The position numbers were made by a program, and so were the translations under genes. This document shows positions 1-11,275 of a stretch of 64,000 bases of DNA, in pieces; the first letter of the stretch is position 1, and each line of letters begins with the position of its first letter. Below the pieces are notes generated by a model, which saw only the letters and a list, made by a program, of their open reading frames with translations, was not told where the DNA came from and made no database searches. Location of the stretch: NCBI GenBank assembly GCA_951799405.1, contig OX637356.1, positions 15,151,229-15,215,228 of the forward strand, given 5' to 3'. The DNA is from Agapetus fuscipes. Taxonomy: Eukaryota > Arthropoda > Insecta > Trichoptera > Glossosomatidae.

Positions 1-1222
1 ACAACAAAGTTCCTGAAAATTGGCAGCCGGCCTCTGGCCAAATACAACCGGATATGTTCCTGACCTTCTGATCGCAACGAGAGTTCCTGAAAGGATCTGG
101 GCTCGCTCAGCTGGATAAATGTTCCATGATCTCTGATCATATATACTTGGAGTTTGCTTGGAGCCAACATTATTGCAGTAACTTGTAGCTGAACACACAC
201 AATCCAGACTAACCTTCCTGTCCCGTGGTTTTTTGCAGCAAAAGATTACCATACGGAGAAGTTGGGTAGAGTACAAGGGGAATTGGAGGAGGTACTCAAA
301 AGGCCGTTGGGGCCATTTGCCATGATTAATTAGAGTCATTTAATCGACGAGGGTGTCGAAATCTTAGATTCACGCCGCGTGTATTCGAATCCTTTCCTTG
401 AAATAACTAATAAAGGTCCATTTTGCAGTGCCTTTCAGATGACCGGTGGTCATAGAAAGATGCTGTAAAAGCCATGAACCTATTAATTTACAGGTGGACG
501 CGCAAAGGTAAGAATTACAACAAAGAAGAGATCGCCTTGCATGTAATTACTTTCACTAACAAACTAAAACCTAACTGCCTTTCATCTCGCAATTTTTATG
601 TCATTTATGTTTTTATCTGAAAAATACTTTCAACAATCTTATATCCCGATTAATTAAATAGTACACCTTAAGACCGTTCTGTAATTAAAAACGCTTACAT
701 CCCCTCGCCTTAAAGTAATTGTAATTCATACTATCTCATCTCAGATCACGTAAACGGAAAATAAATACTCGTTATAATTTTATAAAAAAAATGTAGAAAT
801 GTATGAGAGGTGCACCTCCCAAAAAGTACTTGGGTTTGCCACTAAAGTAGATTTTGAAACGGTAAAACAAAAAATAACACAACGTTCTGTTTCATTATCT
901 TCCACACGACGAGGAGTCCTACCCTTAGCTAGATGATCACATAATAATTGGCCAAAGATAATTACTACCTCGGTAGGGGTAGATTGCTCTTCCAGCAACT
1001 GAAACTGAAGGGGGGAAAAGAATCGGAGCAGCCTAGTGCTATTCCTTCAGAGAAGGTGTGTTGCACTTGAATCCTGGTGATTCCAGGGTATCCTCCCTGC
1101 ACATTCGATCGCTCCACTTTTACCGGAGGAGGAAAAATCCCTCTTTCGCGCTTTCTTTTCGAGTCTCTTCGTCTGTTCCTCCGTCTCCCTTCTTCGCCAG
1201 GGGGGGGAACATTACAGCATAA
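1..1222. other. unassigned left flank
   Basis: I recognise no gene here. The stretch is AT-rich with short open frames that resemble no family I know. A run of seven or more G begins near 1201. It ends where RTE LINE similarity starts. By the order of the paralogous copy it should be intergenic or intronic DNA of the zinc-finger cluster. Confidence 0.4.
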
Positions 1223-3320
1223 AGACGCGCACACATACACGTGGTATGGGCCAATTACTCGCACATATGTATGGAAGAATGTATGAGAGGTGCCATAAGA
1301 GATGTCAGAGTCTACCAAGGTATATCCGTGGGCTCAGACCATCATCTCTTGTGTGCAAAAGTAATGATAGGCGAAGTAAAAGATAGGAAAAGAACGAAAG
1401 TGATTAAGATGAAAAGAGTGAAAGTGGAAAAATTAGATGATGAAAATGTCAGGAATGATTTTGAAGCTGAAGTGAGCCAGATTTTGAAATTGGATGAATG
1501 CAAGGAACTTGTGAAGAATGCATGTGTAGAAAAAATGTGGAAAACATTTAAAACATGTTTGGTTGAAAGCGCAAAGAAAGTATGCGGTAAAGTTATGATT
1601 GGGCATAGAAAAGGCAATGAATGGTGGAATGATAAGGTTAAACAAGCAGTGAAAGAGAAGAAAGAGAGCTATTTAAAATGGATTAATGACAGAAAGAATA
1701 AAGTGTTAGAGACTGAATACAAGGCGAAAAAATGGCCAGCGAAGAATGAAGTTCAAATGAGTAAGAGAAGAATGGAAGAAAAATTGCGTGAAAGAGCACA
1801 GAATGACTTCTCTGACAATAAAAAGATGTTCTGGAGCTGGGTGAGACAAAACAGCGACAGTTGTAGGTCCACAACTCCGGGAATCAAAAATGTCAGCGGA
1901 GACATTCTGTGGAATAAAGACGATGTAAAAAGAGATGGAAAGAATATTTTAATGAGGTTTTTGGTGAAGAAGAATGTGATTTAACTGTGAAAGGAGATTA
2001 TGATGAGGGTAATGTTTTGAAAATATCGAAAGAAGAAGTAAGAAAGGTCATAAAGGAATTAAAGAATGGGAAAGCTGCAAGTGTGGATGGTGTGAGACCT
2101 GAGATGAGGAAAGCGGGAGGAGAATGTGTGATTGAATGGATGAAAGAGCTTTGCGAATTGCGTGTTAGTGTCAAGGAGGTTCCATCGGACTGGAGAGAGG
2201 CGGTCATTGTGCCAATTTACAAAGGTAAAGGTGACAAAAAAGACTGCCGTAACTTCAGACCGATCAGCCTTCTTAGTGTGCCAGGTAAAGTGCTATGCAA
2301 GATTCTTATCCATAGGGTAAGATTATCCACCCAGGAGAAGGTCTCAGATATACAATCTGGTTTTGTGCCGGAAAGAGGTTGCGTAGACCAGATATTCGCG
2401 CTTCGACAGATAGTCGAAGGGCATGGCATACAAATTGGAGAGAGAAAAGTCGGAGTTCTGCTTTATGCTGATGACGCAGTACTAATTGCTGATTCAGCAG
2501 CGGAACTTCAGGCAACGCTCTCTGGTCTGAACCATGCTCTGATGTGTGAACAAGTTGAAAATTAATGCAAGTAAGACGAAAGTACTGATTTTTGACAGAA
2601 CGGATGAAAATGAAGAATGCACGTTTATGTTGAATGGTACGAAAATTGAAATTGTGGATGAATTTAGATACTTGGGAAGTATGTTTGAGAAGAATGGAAA
2701 GATGACAAGAGAACTTGAGAATAGGGTGTGCAAGGGAAAGCAAGTGGTCGGTGCAATAGGAAGAATAGCAAAGAACAAGCGATTGACGATGGATCTGAGA
2801 ATGGCGGTACACAATGGCATATTGTTACCGACTTTGATGTATGGAAGTGAAGCATGGACAGTGAACGATAGCGAAATGAGTAAAGTATGTACGGTGGAAA
2901 TGAAGCATTTGAGAAGCATGACAGGAAAAACTCTGAGGGATAGAGTTAGGAATGAATGGGTAAAAAAAGAATGTAATTTGAAAGAGAATGTGAAAATTAA
3001 GGTACAAAAGAATGTGATGAGATGGTTTGGGCATGTGGAAAGAATGAATGATGATAGACTGACAAAGTATGTATACAAAGAAAGTGTGAAAGGAAAAAGA
3101 GGGAAGGGACGACCGAGAAAAGTATGGAGTGATCAGATTGAGGAGATTGTGAAAGAATGGGATATACAAAGTGAGCGTAAAAGAAGAAAATGCATGAAAA
3201 AGGTGATGGATATGAATGAATTGAAAGAGGTATGTAAGGATAGGAAAAAATGGAGGCAACTCTGCAGAGGCTCTGGCCACCCCTAGCGGAATGGCGACAG
3301 AGTTACAGTTACAGTATATG
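1223..3320 (+). pseudogene. RTE-type LINE, 5'-truncated and internally deleted (copy A)
   Basis: This is the remains of the endonuclease/reverse transcriptase ORF of an RTE-clade retrotransposon. It starts at the endonuclease C-terminus (SDHHLL near 1335) and ends with the family signature RWFGH(V)ERM, GKGRPRK and CRGSGHP stop at 3286. After the stop come a very short 3' UTR and an ACAGT-type tail near 3300-3315. The frame is broken near 1930, where one A is missing from an A-run that is intact in copy B, and again near 2533. About 95 residues of the RT palm, including the AFDSVDR region, are absent between RQIVEGHG and LLYADD. The same deletion is present at 44,606-46,095, so the element was dead before the segment duplicated. 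Confidence 0.9.
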
Positions 3321-4309
3321 CCTAATAGTAAATACGTTGCGGGTCACTTGAAGATCTTTGTTTATACAGAAATAATATTAGTTAAACTGTGGTGTAGGTT
3401 CAACATAATAATCGTCTTTGTTGTATGAAGTATGAAGCCCCTCTCCACACTTTCCTCGTTCCTGCGTGAGCGCACGGAGAAAACGAAGAAACGAAGTAAT
3501 GATATAGTTTTTCTCGGGTTAGACCATGTTCTACTCCCAGTAATTTTGAGAAAAACTATATCATTAAACATCGACCATGAAAGTTTACAACTTTATTTAA
3601 AAACGAAGTAAGTTCGGTTATGACGTAGCAGAGGGGATTTGGTTGTGTGTGTATGGGTGAGCTTTGCTCCTTGTATGTACGGTCTCTGTTCAATACAATA
3701 AAGCTTTTCGCGCATGCATAGATCGCTTTCAAACTAATCACGTATGGGGACAACTCACTTTGACCCTATGGAGAATTGACGTCCCAAGACCCAAAATTTC
3801 TACAGCAACGGGGTCATATCTCTACCTACAAGATTGCAGATAGTTTACGAACAAAATGGCACATATGTAATGTAATGACATGTAAATTAACTTTAAAAAA
3901 AAATACCTGAATTTTCATATAAAATGTCAAGAAACTTTTTCCCCAATCTATTAAGTTCCCGCTTACAATTGTAGCATGTGAACAATATTAAAACCAAATC
4001 TAAAATGAACAAGAACCCTGCAACTCTTACCTGCTTTCCCTGACACAGAAGCAGTTGTGGAATTGATTGAGGTATTATTATTCTAGATTTAGACAGACAA
4101 CTGTTTTTCGATGTATCAATCTACATTTTATCTTACCAATAACCCTAATCTTAATAAATAACAAACGAGGGTTTACATTTCTTATTCCGGATCTGAGACT
4201 AAATGGCAAAATAACTGGAAGTGTGAAGAGCTCCATGTAACACGGTTCTCTTTAATTTCTCCACCCTATGTATTTCCTTAGCAATATAAAATAACAAAAA
4301 CCAAATTAC
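3321..4309. other. duplicated non-coding block with decayed family X copy
   Basis: This non-coding block is shared with 46,096-48,390, where a mariner has been inserted. It carries the empty mariner site near 3402-3405 (CAACATAATAATCG). About 3950-4080 is a strongly diverged minus-strand copy of the family X repeat; AAGTTCCCGCTTAC and CCTGCAACTCTTACC remain recognisable. I see no coding potential. Confidence 0.6.
3498..3565. repeat. 18-bp perfect hairpin (copy A)
   Basis: The arms 3498-3515 and 3548-3565 are perfect inverted repeats of AATGATATAGTTTTTCTC with a 32-nt loop. The structure is identical in copy B at 47,578-47,645. It could be the end of a small foldback element or an RNA hairpin; nothing decides between them. 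Confidence 0.7.
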
Positions 4310-4562
4310 GTGAATAGTGTGCGACATTGATTCTGTCCACAAGTTCGAGGCATTTCTTCAATAAGCCATAAGGTGGAGGGGCAGATTCCTCACTCTTTAT
4401 CTTATCCAGTACAGAGTCCTCGGCTTCCCATTCCTCCTCTCGAGCCAGTCTCTCTTGCTTCACATCGCTCTCTTCAATGTCTATTTGTTCACATAGGTGC
4501 ACTAGTTGTGGATCCGCTGACTCCGCGTCAGGATCCTGTTCTAGCTTCACCACAATATCCAT
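4310..4562 (-). CDS. first exon of zinc-finger gene A (acidic N-terminal peptide), partial
   Basis: The ATG at 4562 (context ACAATGG) opens an 84-codon acidic exon beginning MDIVVKLEQDPD. It ends at a GT donor (TTCAC|GTAATT; GT at 4309-4308) after 253 nt, leaving phase 1. It is nearly identical to exon 1 of gene B. The peptide has three psi-K-x-E motifs (VKLE, VKQE, IKSE), the consensus for SUMO attachment and common in N-termini of insect C2H2 factors. No zinc-finger exon lies downstream on the minus strand inside the window, so the rest of the gene should be left of position 1. Whether this copy is expressed cannot be told. Confidence 0.7.
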
Positions 4563-4689
4563 TGTAATCAACTGAATATCACTCGGATAGGATTGATGAG
4601 CCAACAGTTTATATGCACATCACAATATGCACATGCAGATATTAACACCGGACCGGTGTGAAGACCACAGAGTATTGTAGGTTTATAGA

Positions 4690-5275
4690 GGGCGGTCTTA
4701 GAACAAAAAAAATGTAACCAAGTAGTATTATTTATATATGAAACGATGGGTAGCGCCAGTAACTACCCTACGTGTCTAGACAATACTAAATTATCATCAT
4801 AATATCATTCTATATTATTACTGTTCTACTAAGTTGGCGAAGTAAACAAAAACAATTGAAGATGGTAAAACATATTTTATTTAAAAAAAAACTTCAAATA
4901 GCACAACTTAATTACATTACAACAATTGATTATAAATTACATTTATGTTATAAATACATTTTCTTCTTTTTTAATGTGTTATTACTTATTTTTCTATCAT
5001 AATATATACATTGTGACTTGCTCAATTAAAATTTAATAATTATGTCCATAATCTGATGTTGAAAAGATATATCACATTTAAGATTTACACTAAATGTATT
5101 CCCACAAGAAGACACATTTCACACTTATAAAGTACAACTTTTCTAAAAAAACAGTTCTTCATTTCATACAAAAAGTACAGTCCTTCATTTCATACAAGAA
5201 GTACAGTTCACCCAAACTTTTTGTTTTTTCCAGTAAGTACATTACTAATCGTGAAATAGAAACGAATCCGATTAC
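4690..5275. other. left internal part of composite transposon, no gene seen
   Basis: This is AT-rich DNA with imperfect repeats such as CTTCATTTCATACAA(A/G)AAGTACAGT at 5157-5206. I see no recognisable coding region. Confidence 0.4.
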
Positions 5276-5325
5276 TTTAACTCCGTATTAAAACAATGAG
5301 GTACACAACAACGGCGACTGGACAT
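5276..5325 (-). CDS. THAP-like N-terminal exon fragment
   Basis: The short frame MSSRRCCVPHCFNTELK begins with ATG at 5325. It has the C-x3-C spacing (CVPHC) of a THAP zinc-finger N-terminus. It either stops at TAA or is spliced at AAA|GTAATC. Its coding and flanking DNA is clearly homologous to 51,959-52,080 on the plus strand, as is an upstream patch (ATGCCTAG, GGGCATATTTTGG). The remainder of a THAP domain (C-x2-H and the AVPTIF-type box) is not seen nearby, so this is a first exon or a remnant. Confidence 0.5.
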
Positions 5326-5989
5326 TGTAAATTGCCAAATCACAAAATTTAAAGAATTTTCAAAAGGGAAGCGCTCCTTGCGTAGATTGCAAAAACACAA
5401 ATGGCCGCCACATGGGGACTGGCGGTATACCTCGTGACCAGACATGTGACCCAATCGGAGCTCTGATTGGTCGGAGAAACCGTGACTGTGAATAACTACC
5501 CAAATAATGTTGCCAGGAACCAAAATATGCCCTAAGTTTCCTAGGCATGGTGAAGACAGCCTGACAGTTGGGGAAAATTGAATTTCCCCACATAATAAAA
5601 ATAATTCTAAAAACTGAATTAAAAAGTAATTGAAGTACAAATTAAAGAAATTAAATAATGTAAACAAATAAAACATACGTAAAACTACTGAAATATATTA
5701 AAAAATTGACCAAATACCCAGGTTCTCCATAGTAAATGCACTTTTTACGGGATGGAATTTTGTGCAAAAACAAAAACATAAACCCTATATTTTTATATTT
5801 TTTTATGATAACTACGTAAATAATAAAGCCCATAAAGCAATAATTTTTTTGTGTCTTTTTCCGAGAATAAAAAAAAAAAAAATCCTCACGTGCATTTTCA
5901 TACAAATTTCAATGTACACGCGCTAACGCATACCAACACGCTATTTTTTATTTTTTTTATTACAGCTAAGTATATAATAAAGCATTACA

Positions 5990-6700
5990 AGTCAAAAAAT
6001 TTGGTGATTTTTTTGCAAGTGATCTGAAAAAAAAACTTTTCAAACACATTTTTACAATTTTTAATATTTTTAGGCTGGAAGATTGTGAGAGAACGAACTC
6101 ATAGACACCCCTTTTTTTTCTTCCAATATGATAGCTAAGTATATAATGAAGCAATTATAGCAATAAAAAAATGTGTCTTTTCGCTAGGGATGAGAAACAA
6201 AAATCTTTTAAATTTTCATACTGTACAGTTTTTCATACTTTGGGCTGGAAGATTGTGAGAGAACGAACTCATAGACACCCCTTTTTTTTCTTCCAATATG
6301 ATAGCTAAGTACATAATGAAGCAATAAAAGCAATAAAAAAATGTGTCTTTTCGCTAGTGATGTGAAAAAAAAATCTTTCAAACTTTCATACTTTACAAAT
6401 TTTCATACTTTGGGCTGGAAGATTGTGAGAGAACGAACTCATAGACACCCCTTTTTTTTCTTCCAATATGATAGCTAAGTATATAATGAAGCAATTAAAG
6501 CAATAAAAAAAATGTGTCTTTTCGCTAGGGATGAGAAAAAAAAATCTTTTAAATTTTCATACTGTACAGTTTTTCATACTTGGGGCTGGAAGATTGTGAG
6601 AGAACGAACTCATAGACACCCCTTTTTTTTCTTCCAATATGATAGCTAAGTATATAATGAAGCAATTAAAGCAATAAAAAAAATGTGTCTTTTCGCTAGT
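5990..6700 (+). repeat. 171-bp satellite array, forward orientation
   Basis: Four full monomers are marked by GGCTGGAAGATTGTGAGAGA at 6073, 6243, 6413 and 6584 (spacing 170-171 bp). The first is more diverged. Each holds an 8-9 T run after CACCCC and TCTTTTCGCTAG near its end. The array continues at 10,292-10,419 and 11,128-11,275 after two insertions. Confidence 0.9.
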
Positions 6701-6732
6701 CTTGTCTTGTCTTGTATCCTGCCGCCATTCCT

Positions 6733-9700
6733 CTAGGGGTGGCCAGTACCTCCACATAAGTGCCTCCACTTGACTCTGTCCCTGCATACTTCTTTCATCT
6801 CATCTAATTTCATCACTCTTTTCATGCATGCTCTTCTCTTGTTTCCACTCTGTAAATTCCATTCATTCGCAATCTCACTTATCTGATCAATCCATTCTTT
6901 TCTAGGTCTTCCCCTTCCACGCTTACCTATTACATTCCCTTTATACACTCTTTTTGTCAGTCGGTCTTCATTCATCCTTTCAATATGTCCAAACCATCGC
7001 ATCACACTTCTTTGAACTTTCACTTTCACGCTTTCTTTTACTCCGCATTCATTTATAACCCATTCGTTTCTCACTCTATCTTTCAGTGTTTTTCCTGTCA
7101 TACTTCTCAAATGAGCCATTTCTACGGTGCATACCTTATTTACTTCTCTTTCATTCACCGTCCATGACTCGCTTCCATACATCAGGGTCGGCAACAATAT
7201 ACAATTGTGTACCGCCATTTTCATTTTCTTTGGTATCCTTTTATTCTTCGCTATTCTACCAAACGCTCCTATCACGCATCTTCCTTTGATGGCACGCTTC
7301 TCTAATTCCTTCGTCATCTTACCATTCGCCTCAAACTTGCTTCCTAAATAGTCAAACTCATTCACTACTTCAACTTTTTTCCCATTCAAATTAACTGTAA
7401 GTTCCTCACATACTTCATTCCTGTCAAAAACTAATATTTTTGTCTTATTCGCATTCACTTTCAAGCTATTTTTACAAAACGCATCATTCAGTTTGGTTAA
7501 CATCGCTTGGAGTTCCTCCGCCGAGTCAGCTAAAACTATAGCATCATCAGCATAAAGAAGTACTCCAACTCTTGTTTCACCCACTTTCACTCCGCTCTCT
7601 GATATTCCAGCTTCTTTTATGCAACTGTCCATGATTATATTAAACAACCATGGACTCATCACGCAGCCTTGCCTCACTCCCTTATATACATCAAACCAGT
7701 CACTATATCTCCCATCCACTCTTACACATGCCGAACTATTTTCATAGATGGCACGTATCACATTCAGAAGGTTGTCATTCACACCGTACTTCCTGAGAAC
7801 ATTCCACAACATACATCTGTCCACCGAGTCAAAGGCCCTCTCGAGATCCACGAAGGCTGCGTAGACCACCCTCCCCACAGCCAGATGTTTTTCAACAATC
7901 TGTCTGAGAGTAAAGATTTGGTCCACACAACCTCGTCCTGGCATAAAACCAGATTGAATATCAGAGACCCTGTGATCGGTGGCCATTCTCACTTTTTTTA
8001 TGACAATTTTGCATAAGACTTTCCCAGGTATACTAAGGAGACTAATGGGCCTAAAGTTACGGCAGTCTTTCTTGTCCCCTTTACCCTTGTAAATAGGGAC
8101 AATGACCGCCTTTCTCCAGTCCATCGGTACTACCCTGTCTTTCATACACATCTTGCATAATTCAAACATCCACTCTACCACACATTCTCCTCCTGCCTTT
8201 AACATCTCGGCATTCAATCCATCCATACTTACAGCCTTTCCATTCTTCAGCTCTTTTATGCTTGCTTTTATTTCCTCTTTCAAAATATCCTCATTACTTT
8301 CATTTGTAGGGTCACATTCATATAAATTTCTTTCGCCCTGTCCTAATATTTCTTCAAAGTATTCTTTCCATCTGTTACATACATCGTCTTCATCCCACAG
8401 CAAGACTCCCTGCGCATTCTTTATGCCCGGAGTTGTTGCTCCCACACTTTCGTTATTATTCCGAACCCAACTCCAGAACATTTTTTTGTTGGTGTGGAAG
8501 TCCTGCTGTGCCCTTTCATTATTTTTCTTCTCTAATTCCATCTTACTTTCATACACAAGCTTTTTAGTATTCATTTTTGCCCTTATATACATCATTTCCA
8601 AATTCAAATTACCTTTATCTTTCAACCATTTCTTATACGCTTCCTTCTTTTGCTCTACTGCTTCTTTCACTCCATCGTTCCACCAGGCATCACCTTTTTT
8701 CTTACCAACATTTGTTTCTCCGCATGTCATTCTAGCAGATTCGGTCAGTTCTTTCTTCATCATTTGCCACACTTTTTCCACACATCCTTCATCTTTCATT
8801 TTTTGTAGTTCATCCATATTTAATCTTTTGGCAATCTCACTTTGATATTCATCTTGCACCTTGTCATCTTTCAAATTTTCCACTTTTATTCTTTTCATTC
8901 TTAACAATAATTTTTTCTTTCCTTTTTTACAATCCCCTACCATTATTCTCGCGCATAGCAAATAGTGGTCTGTGCTGAGTTCAGCTCCACGGTACACTCT
9001 TGCATCTCTCACACATCCTCTCATTCTTTCATCCACGCATATATAATCAATAATTGTTCGATTGCCTGCCCTATTTTGCCATGTATAGAGATGCAAGTCT
9101 TGGTGTTTAAACCAGGTATTTGTTGCAAAAAGGCTGTGTTCTATACATGTGTTGACAAGCTTTCGTCCATTATTATTGATCATTCCTCTACCACTCGGTC
9201 CCACAACCTTTCCGCAATCATCTCGTTTCATACCAATCCATCCGTTCATATCTCCTAATAGAATAATTCGTTCATTCTCTTCTTTCATTCTTAGTACATT
9301 ATTTACACTCTCCCAAAATTCATCTCTTTCTTCTCTGCTATCAGATTCTACTGGAGCATAACAAGCTACCAGTAGGATTTTCATACGTCCTAATCTCATT
9401 CTTACCAACAGAATCCTAGGACATATTCTTTCATAATTACTTACACATATTTTAGCCCGTTCGCTCAAAATTACTCCCACGCCTTGTCTCTTATATCCAT
9501 CCTTAATTCCACTCCAAATAAAATACTCCTCATTCTTCAATACCTTTTCTCCATCCCCGATCATTTTTATTTCAGTCACGCACATCACTTGTATTCTTCT
9601 CTTTTCCATAATATCAGTAATTTCATTCTCTTTACAGTCATTCCATTCTCTAACATTCCACGTTGCAAATATCCATTCTTCCTGTTTCACATACTTCTTT

Positions 9701-9897
9701 TTACACACACTTCCATTCCTGACAGAATTGTCAGCTTCAACACCTCCGCAGAGGCCATTTGACACTTCCTTCGATTCCGGGCGGTGGACATTGTCAGCTT
9801 CCACGGGCCCCTCCTTGTCTGCAGCTGTCCCCGGGTTTCTGCGGTCATTGCGGCCGCCTCGTCTGCCTCTCGGTCTTCGTTTAATTCCTCTGCACAA
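6733..9897 (-). CDS. RTE endonuclease/reverse transcriptase, intact frame
   Basis: This uninterrupted frame of about 1,054 residues drives retrotransposition by target-primed reverse transcription. The endonuclease begins at FATWNVRE (residue ~78), with GDMNGW near 216 and TDHYLL near 310. The RT carries RPISLLS, AFDSVD, GVRQGCVMSP and LLYADDA (about residue 782). The C-terminus has the RTE signature RWFGHIERM, GRGRPRKEW and CGGTGHP stop. The listed start codon is TTG. The frame stays open up to about 9,995, yet no in-frame ATG precedes the endonuclease; the first Met follows it (TDIMEKRR). An overlapping frame with a good ATG context (GCCGCAATGA) ends at 9687. Translation may depend on that short upstream ORF or on a non-AUG start. 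No inactivating mutation is visible. Confidence 0.88.
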   Translation of the reverse strand: MCRGIKRRPRGRRGGRNDRRNPGTAADKEGPVEADNVHRPESKEVSNGLCGGVEADNSVRNGSVCKKKYVKQEEWIFATWNVREWNDCKENEITDIMEKRRIQVMCVTEIKMIGDGEKVLKNEEYFIWSGIKDGYKRQGVGVILSERAKICVSNYERICPRILLVRMRLGRMKILLVACYAPVESDSREERDEFWESVNNVLRMKEENERIILLGDMNGWIGMKRDDCGKVVGPSGRGMINNNGRKLVNTCIEHSLFATNTWFKHQDLHLYTWQNRAGNRTIIDYICVDERMRGCVRDARVYRGAELSTDHYLLCARIMVGDCKKGKKKLLLRMKRIKVENLKDDKVQDEYQSEIAKRLNMDELQKMKDEGCVEKVWQMMKKELTESARMTCGETNVGKKKGDAWWNDGVKEAVEQKKEAYKKWLKDKGNLNLEMMYIRAKMNTKKLVYESKMELEKKNNERAQQDFHTNKKMFWSWVRNNNESVGATTPGIKNAQGVLLWDEDDVCNRWKEYFEEILGQGERNLYECDPTNESNEDILKEEIKASIKELKNGKAVSMDGLNAEMLKAGGECVVEWMFELCKMCMKDRVVPMDWRKAVIVPIYKGKGDKKDCRNFRPISLLSIPGKVLCKIVIKKVRMATDHRVSDIQSGFMPGRGCVDQIFTLRQIVEKHLAVGRVVYAAFVDLERAFDSVDRCMLWNVLRKYGVNDNLLNVIRAIYENSSACVRVDGRYSDWFDVYKGVRQGCVMSPWLFNIIMDSCIKEAGISESGVKVGETRVGVLLYADDAIVLADSAEELQAMLTKLNDAFCKNSLKVNANKTKILVFDRNEVCEELTVNLNGKKVEVVNEFDYLGSKFEANGKMTKELEKRAIKGRCVIGAFGRIAKNKRIPKKMKMAVHNCILLPTLMYGSESWTVNEREVNKVCTVEMAHLRSMTGKTLKDRVRNEWVINECGVKESVKVKVQRSVMRWFGHIERMNEDRLTKRVYKGNVIGKRGRGRPRKEWIDQISEIANEWNLQSGNKRRACMKRVMKLDEMKEVCRDRVKWRHLCGGTGHP

Positions 9898-9932
9898 GTT
9901 ATTCTCGCGGATATTTTTAAGAGTCGAATCAC
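9687..9932 (-). CDS. possible short ORF1 of the RTE LINE, overlapping ORF2
   Basis: An 81-codon frame overlaps the start of ORF2 in another frame, directly after a stop. Its first ATG (MTAETRGQL, near 9,860) has a strong Kozak context. RTE elements can have a tiny ORF1 overlapping ORF2, which would explain why ORF2 lacks its own ATG. No domain is recognisable, and the frame could be chance. Confidence 0.3.
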   Translation of the reverse strand: MIRLLKISARITCAEELNEDREADEAAAMTAETRGQLQTRRGPWKLTMSTARNRRKCQMASAEVLKLTILSGMEVCVKRSM

Positions 9933-10419
9933 TTATTAAATATGTTGAGTCTTTTAGTGCAGAGAGTTCCTTTATCGAGTAAATTTCGATCGTAATTTGT
10001 TATATTTGATTTTAAACAAAATGTCACTTATTATTATTTTTATGTTCAGTGGGTAGTTTAAAATGGAATAACTTTTGGTCACTCGGTACTCGACACTATA
10101 TTATTTTATTTAATAAAACTAACACGTAATTCATTTAAAAATTAAAACACTACAATGATCTTCGAAATTCAAAAAATAAAATGAAACACAGGATTAACAA
10201 TTGTCCGACTGCAGATATTATTTAAATTCATTTTAAAGCGCGGAGCTCTGGTGATACAGCGCGTCGCCATTGGCGCCAGCGACAAGAATCAAGTGATGTG
10301 AAAAAAAAAATCTTTCAAACTTTCATACTTTACAAATTTTCATACTTTGGGCTGGAAGATTGTGAGAGAACGAACTCATAGACACCCCTTTTTTTTCTTC
10401 CAATATGATAGCTAAGTAT

Positions 10420-11127
10420 TGTGGAGATGCTCATACGTACAAGGATTGTACTAACAAGGAGAGTCCTCCAAAATGTAAAAATTGCACAAAGCACAACGAA
10501 AGATTTAAGTTGTCTTTTCCTACGGAACATAGGGCCAATGATAAAATAAAATGCAAAGTCTACTCAAAAATGCTTTTTCTTGCAGAACAAAATATTGAAT
10601 ATTAAATGCTTTCTTTTTATACTTCCTTTGCACTGTTTCAGTGCACTCTGTTATCTCTTCTTTTTATATTCTCTATCCTATCATAATGTAATAATTCATG
10701 TATATGGTGGACCTGTGATTAGTAATGATACTGATGTGTGTATATTGTTTTATTTGTACATTGATGATAGATATGTTGTGAAATGTAAATTGTTTTGTTG
10801 TATTTATGGATATATGATAGTGTTCGCACTTTACAATGAATGCATTATTATAAAATGTCTACCAAATATTTATACCTTGTATAATAAGTATGTACTGACT
10901 TCTGTATTATCAAATAACAATGATAACCTACCACTTTTTATTTTGTACTTTTACCTGTCATGTATACTTTTTACTTTATTTTTATTTTTTAATTCCTATT
11001 ATGGCAGTCCTACGTCAAAAGTAAAATATATTGTACAGTGGACTGCAAAGTTTTATAGCTTTAGAGTCAATTGATAAGTTTTATAGTTTTATTTCAATTA
11101 AGTTTTAATTTTATTTAGTTTTATAGT
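10420..11127 (+). mobile_element. internally deleted retro-insert with CCHC ORF1 fragment, 19-bp TSD
   Basis: The insert is flanked by perfect 19-bp duplications of CAATATGATAGCTAAGTAT (10,401-10,419 and 11,128-11,146), target satellite sequence copied on insertion. Its 5' part codes a gag-like zinc knuckle stretch (CGDAHTYKDC, then CKNC) resembling ORF1 of Jockey/I-type LINEs. It passes straight into an AT-rich non-coding 3' region ending in degenerate AGTTTTAT repeats. No RT is present, so it is a 5'-truncated and internally deleted LINE copy mobilised in trans. Confidence 0.75.
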
Positions 11128-11275
11128 CAATATGATAGCTAAGTATATAATGAAGCAATTAAAGCAATAAAAAAAATGTGTCTTTTCGCTAGTGATGTGA
11201 AAAAAAAAATCTTTCAAAACTTTCATACTTTACAATTTTTCATACTTTGGGCTGGTAGATTGTGAATTCCAGTAT

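Larger units (their letters stand above)
6701..10291 (-). mobile_element. near-complete RTE-clade LINE inserted in the 171-bp satellite
   Basis: The 3.59-kb element runs on the minus strand from a 5' UTR (10,291-9,996) through one long ORF to a 30-bp 3' UTR and an (ACAAG)n tail at 6701-6714. Removing it rejoins the satellite phrase TCGCTAGTGATGTGAAAA exactly. Target duplication is at most AGT. RTE elements use an apurinic-type endonuclease and RT on one polypeptide and end in short microsatellite tails, as here. Confidence 0.9.

Noticed and set aside
8102..8845. 247-codon plus-strand frame inside the RTE LINE
   Set aside because: It is antisense to the intact endonuclease/RT frame, which has all expected motifs.
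10580..11074. 164-codon plus-strand frame rich in aromatic residues, looking like a membrane protein
   Set aside because: It lies in the AT-rich non-coding tail of a retro-insert with 19-bp duplications. Composition alone produces such frames.
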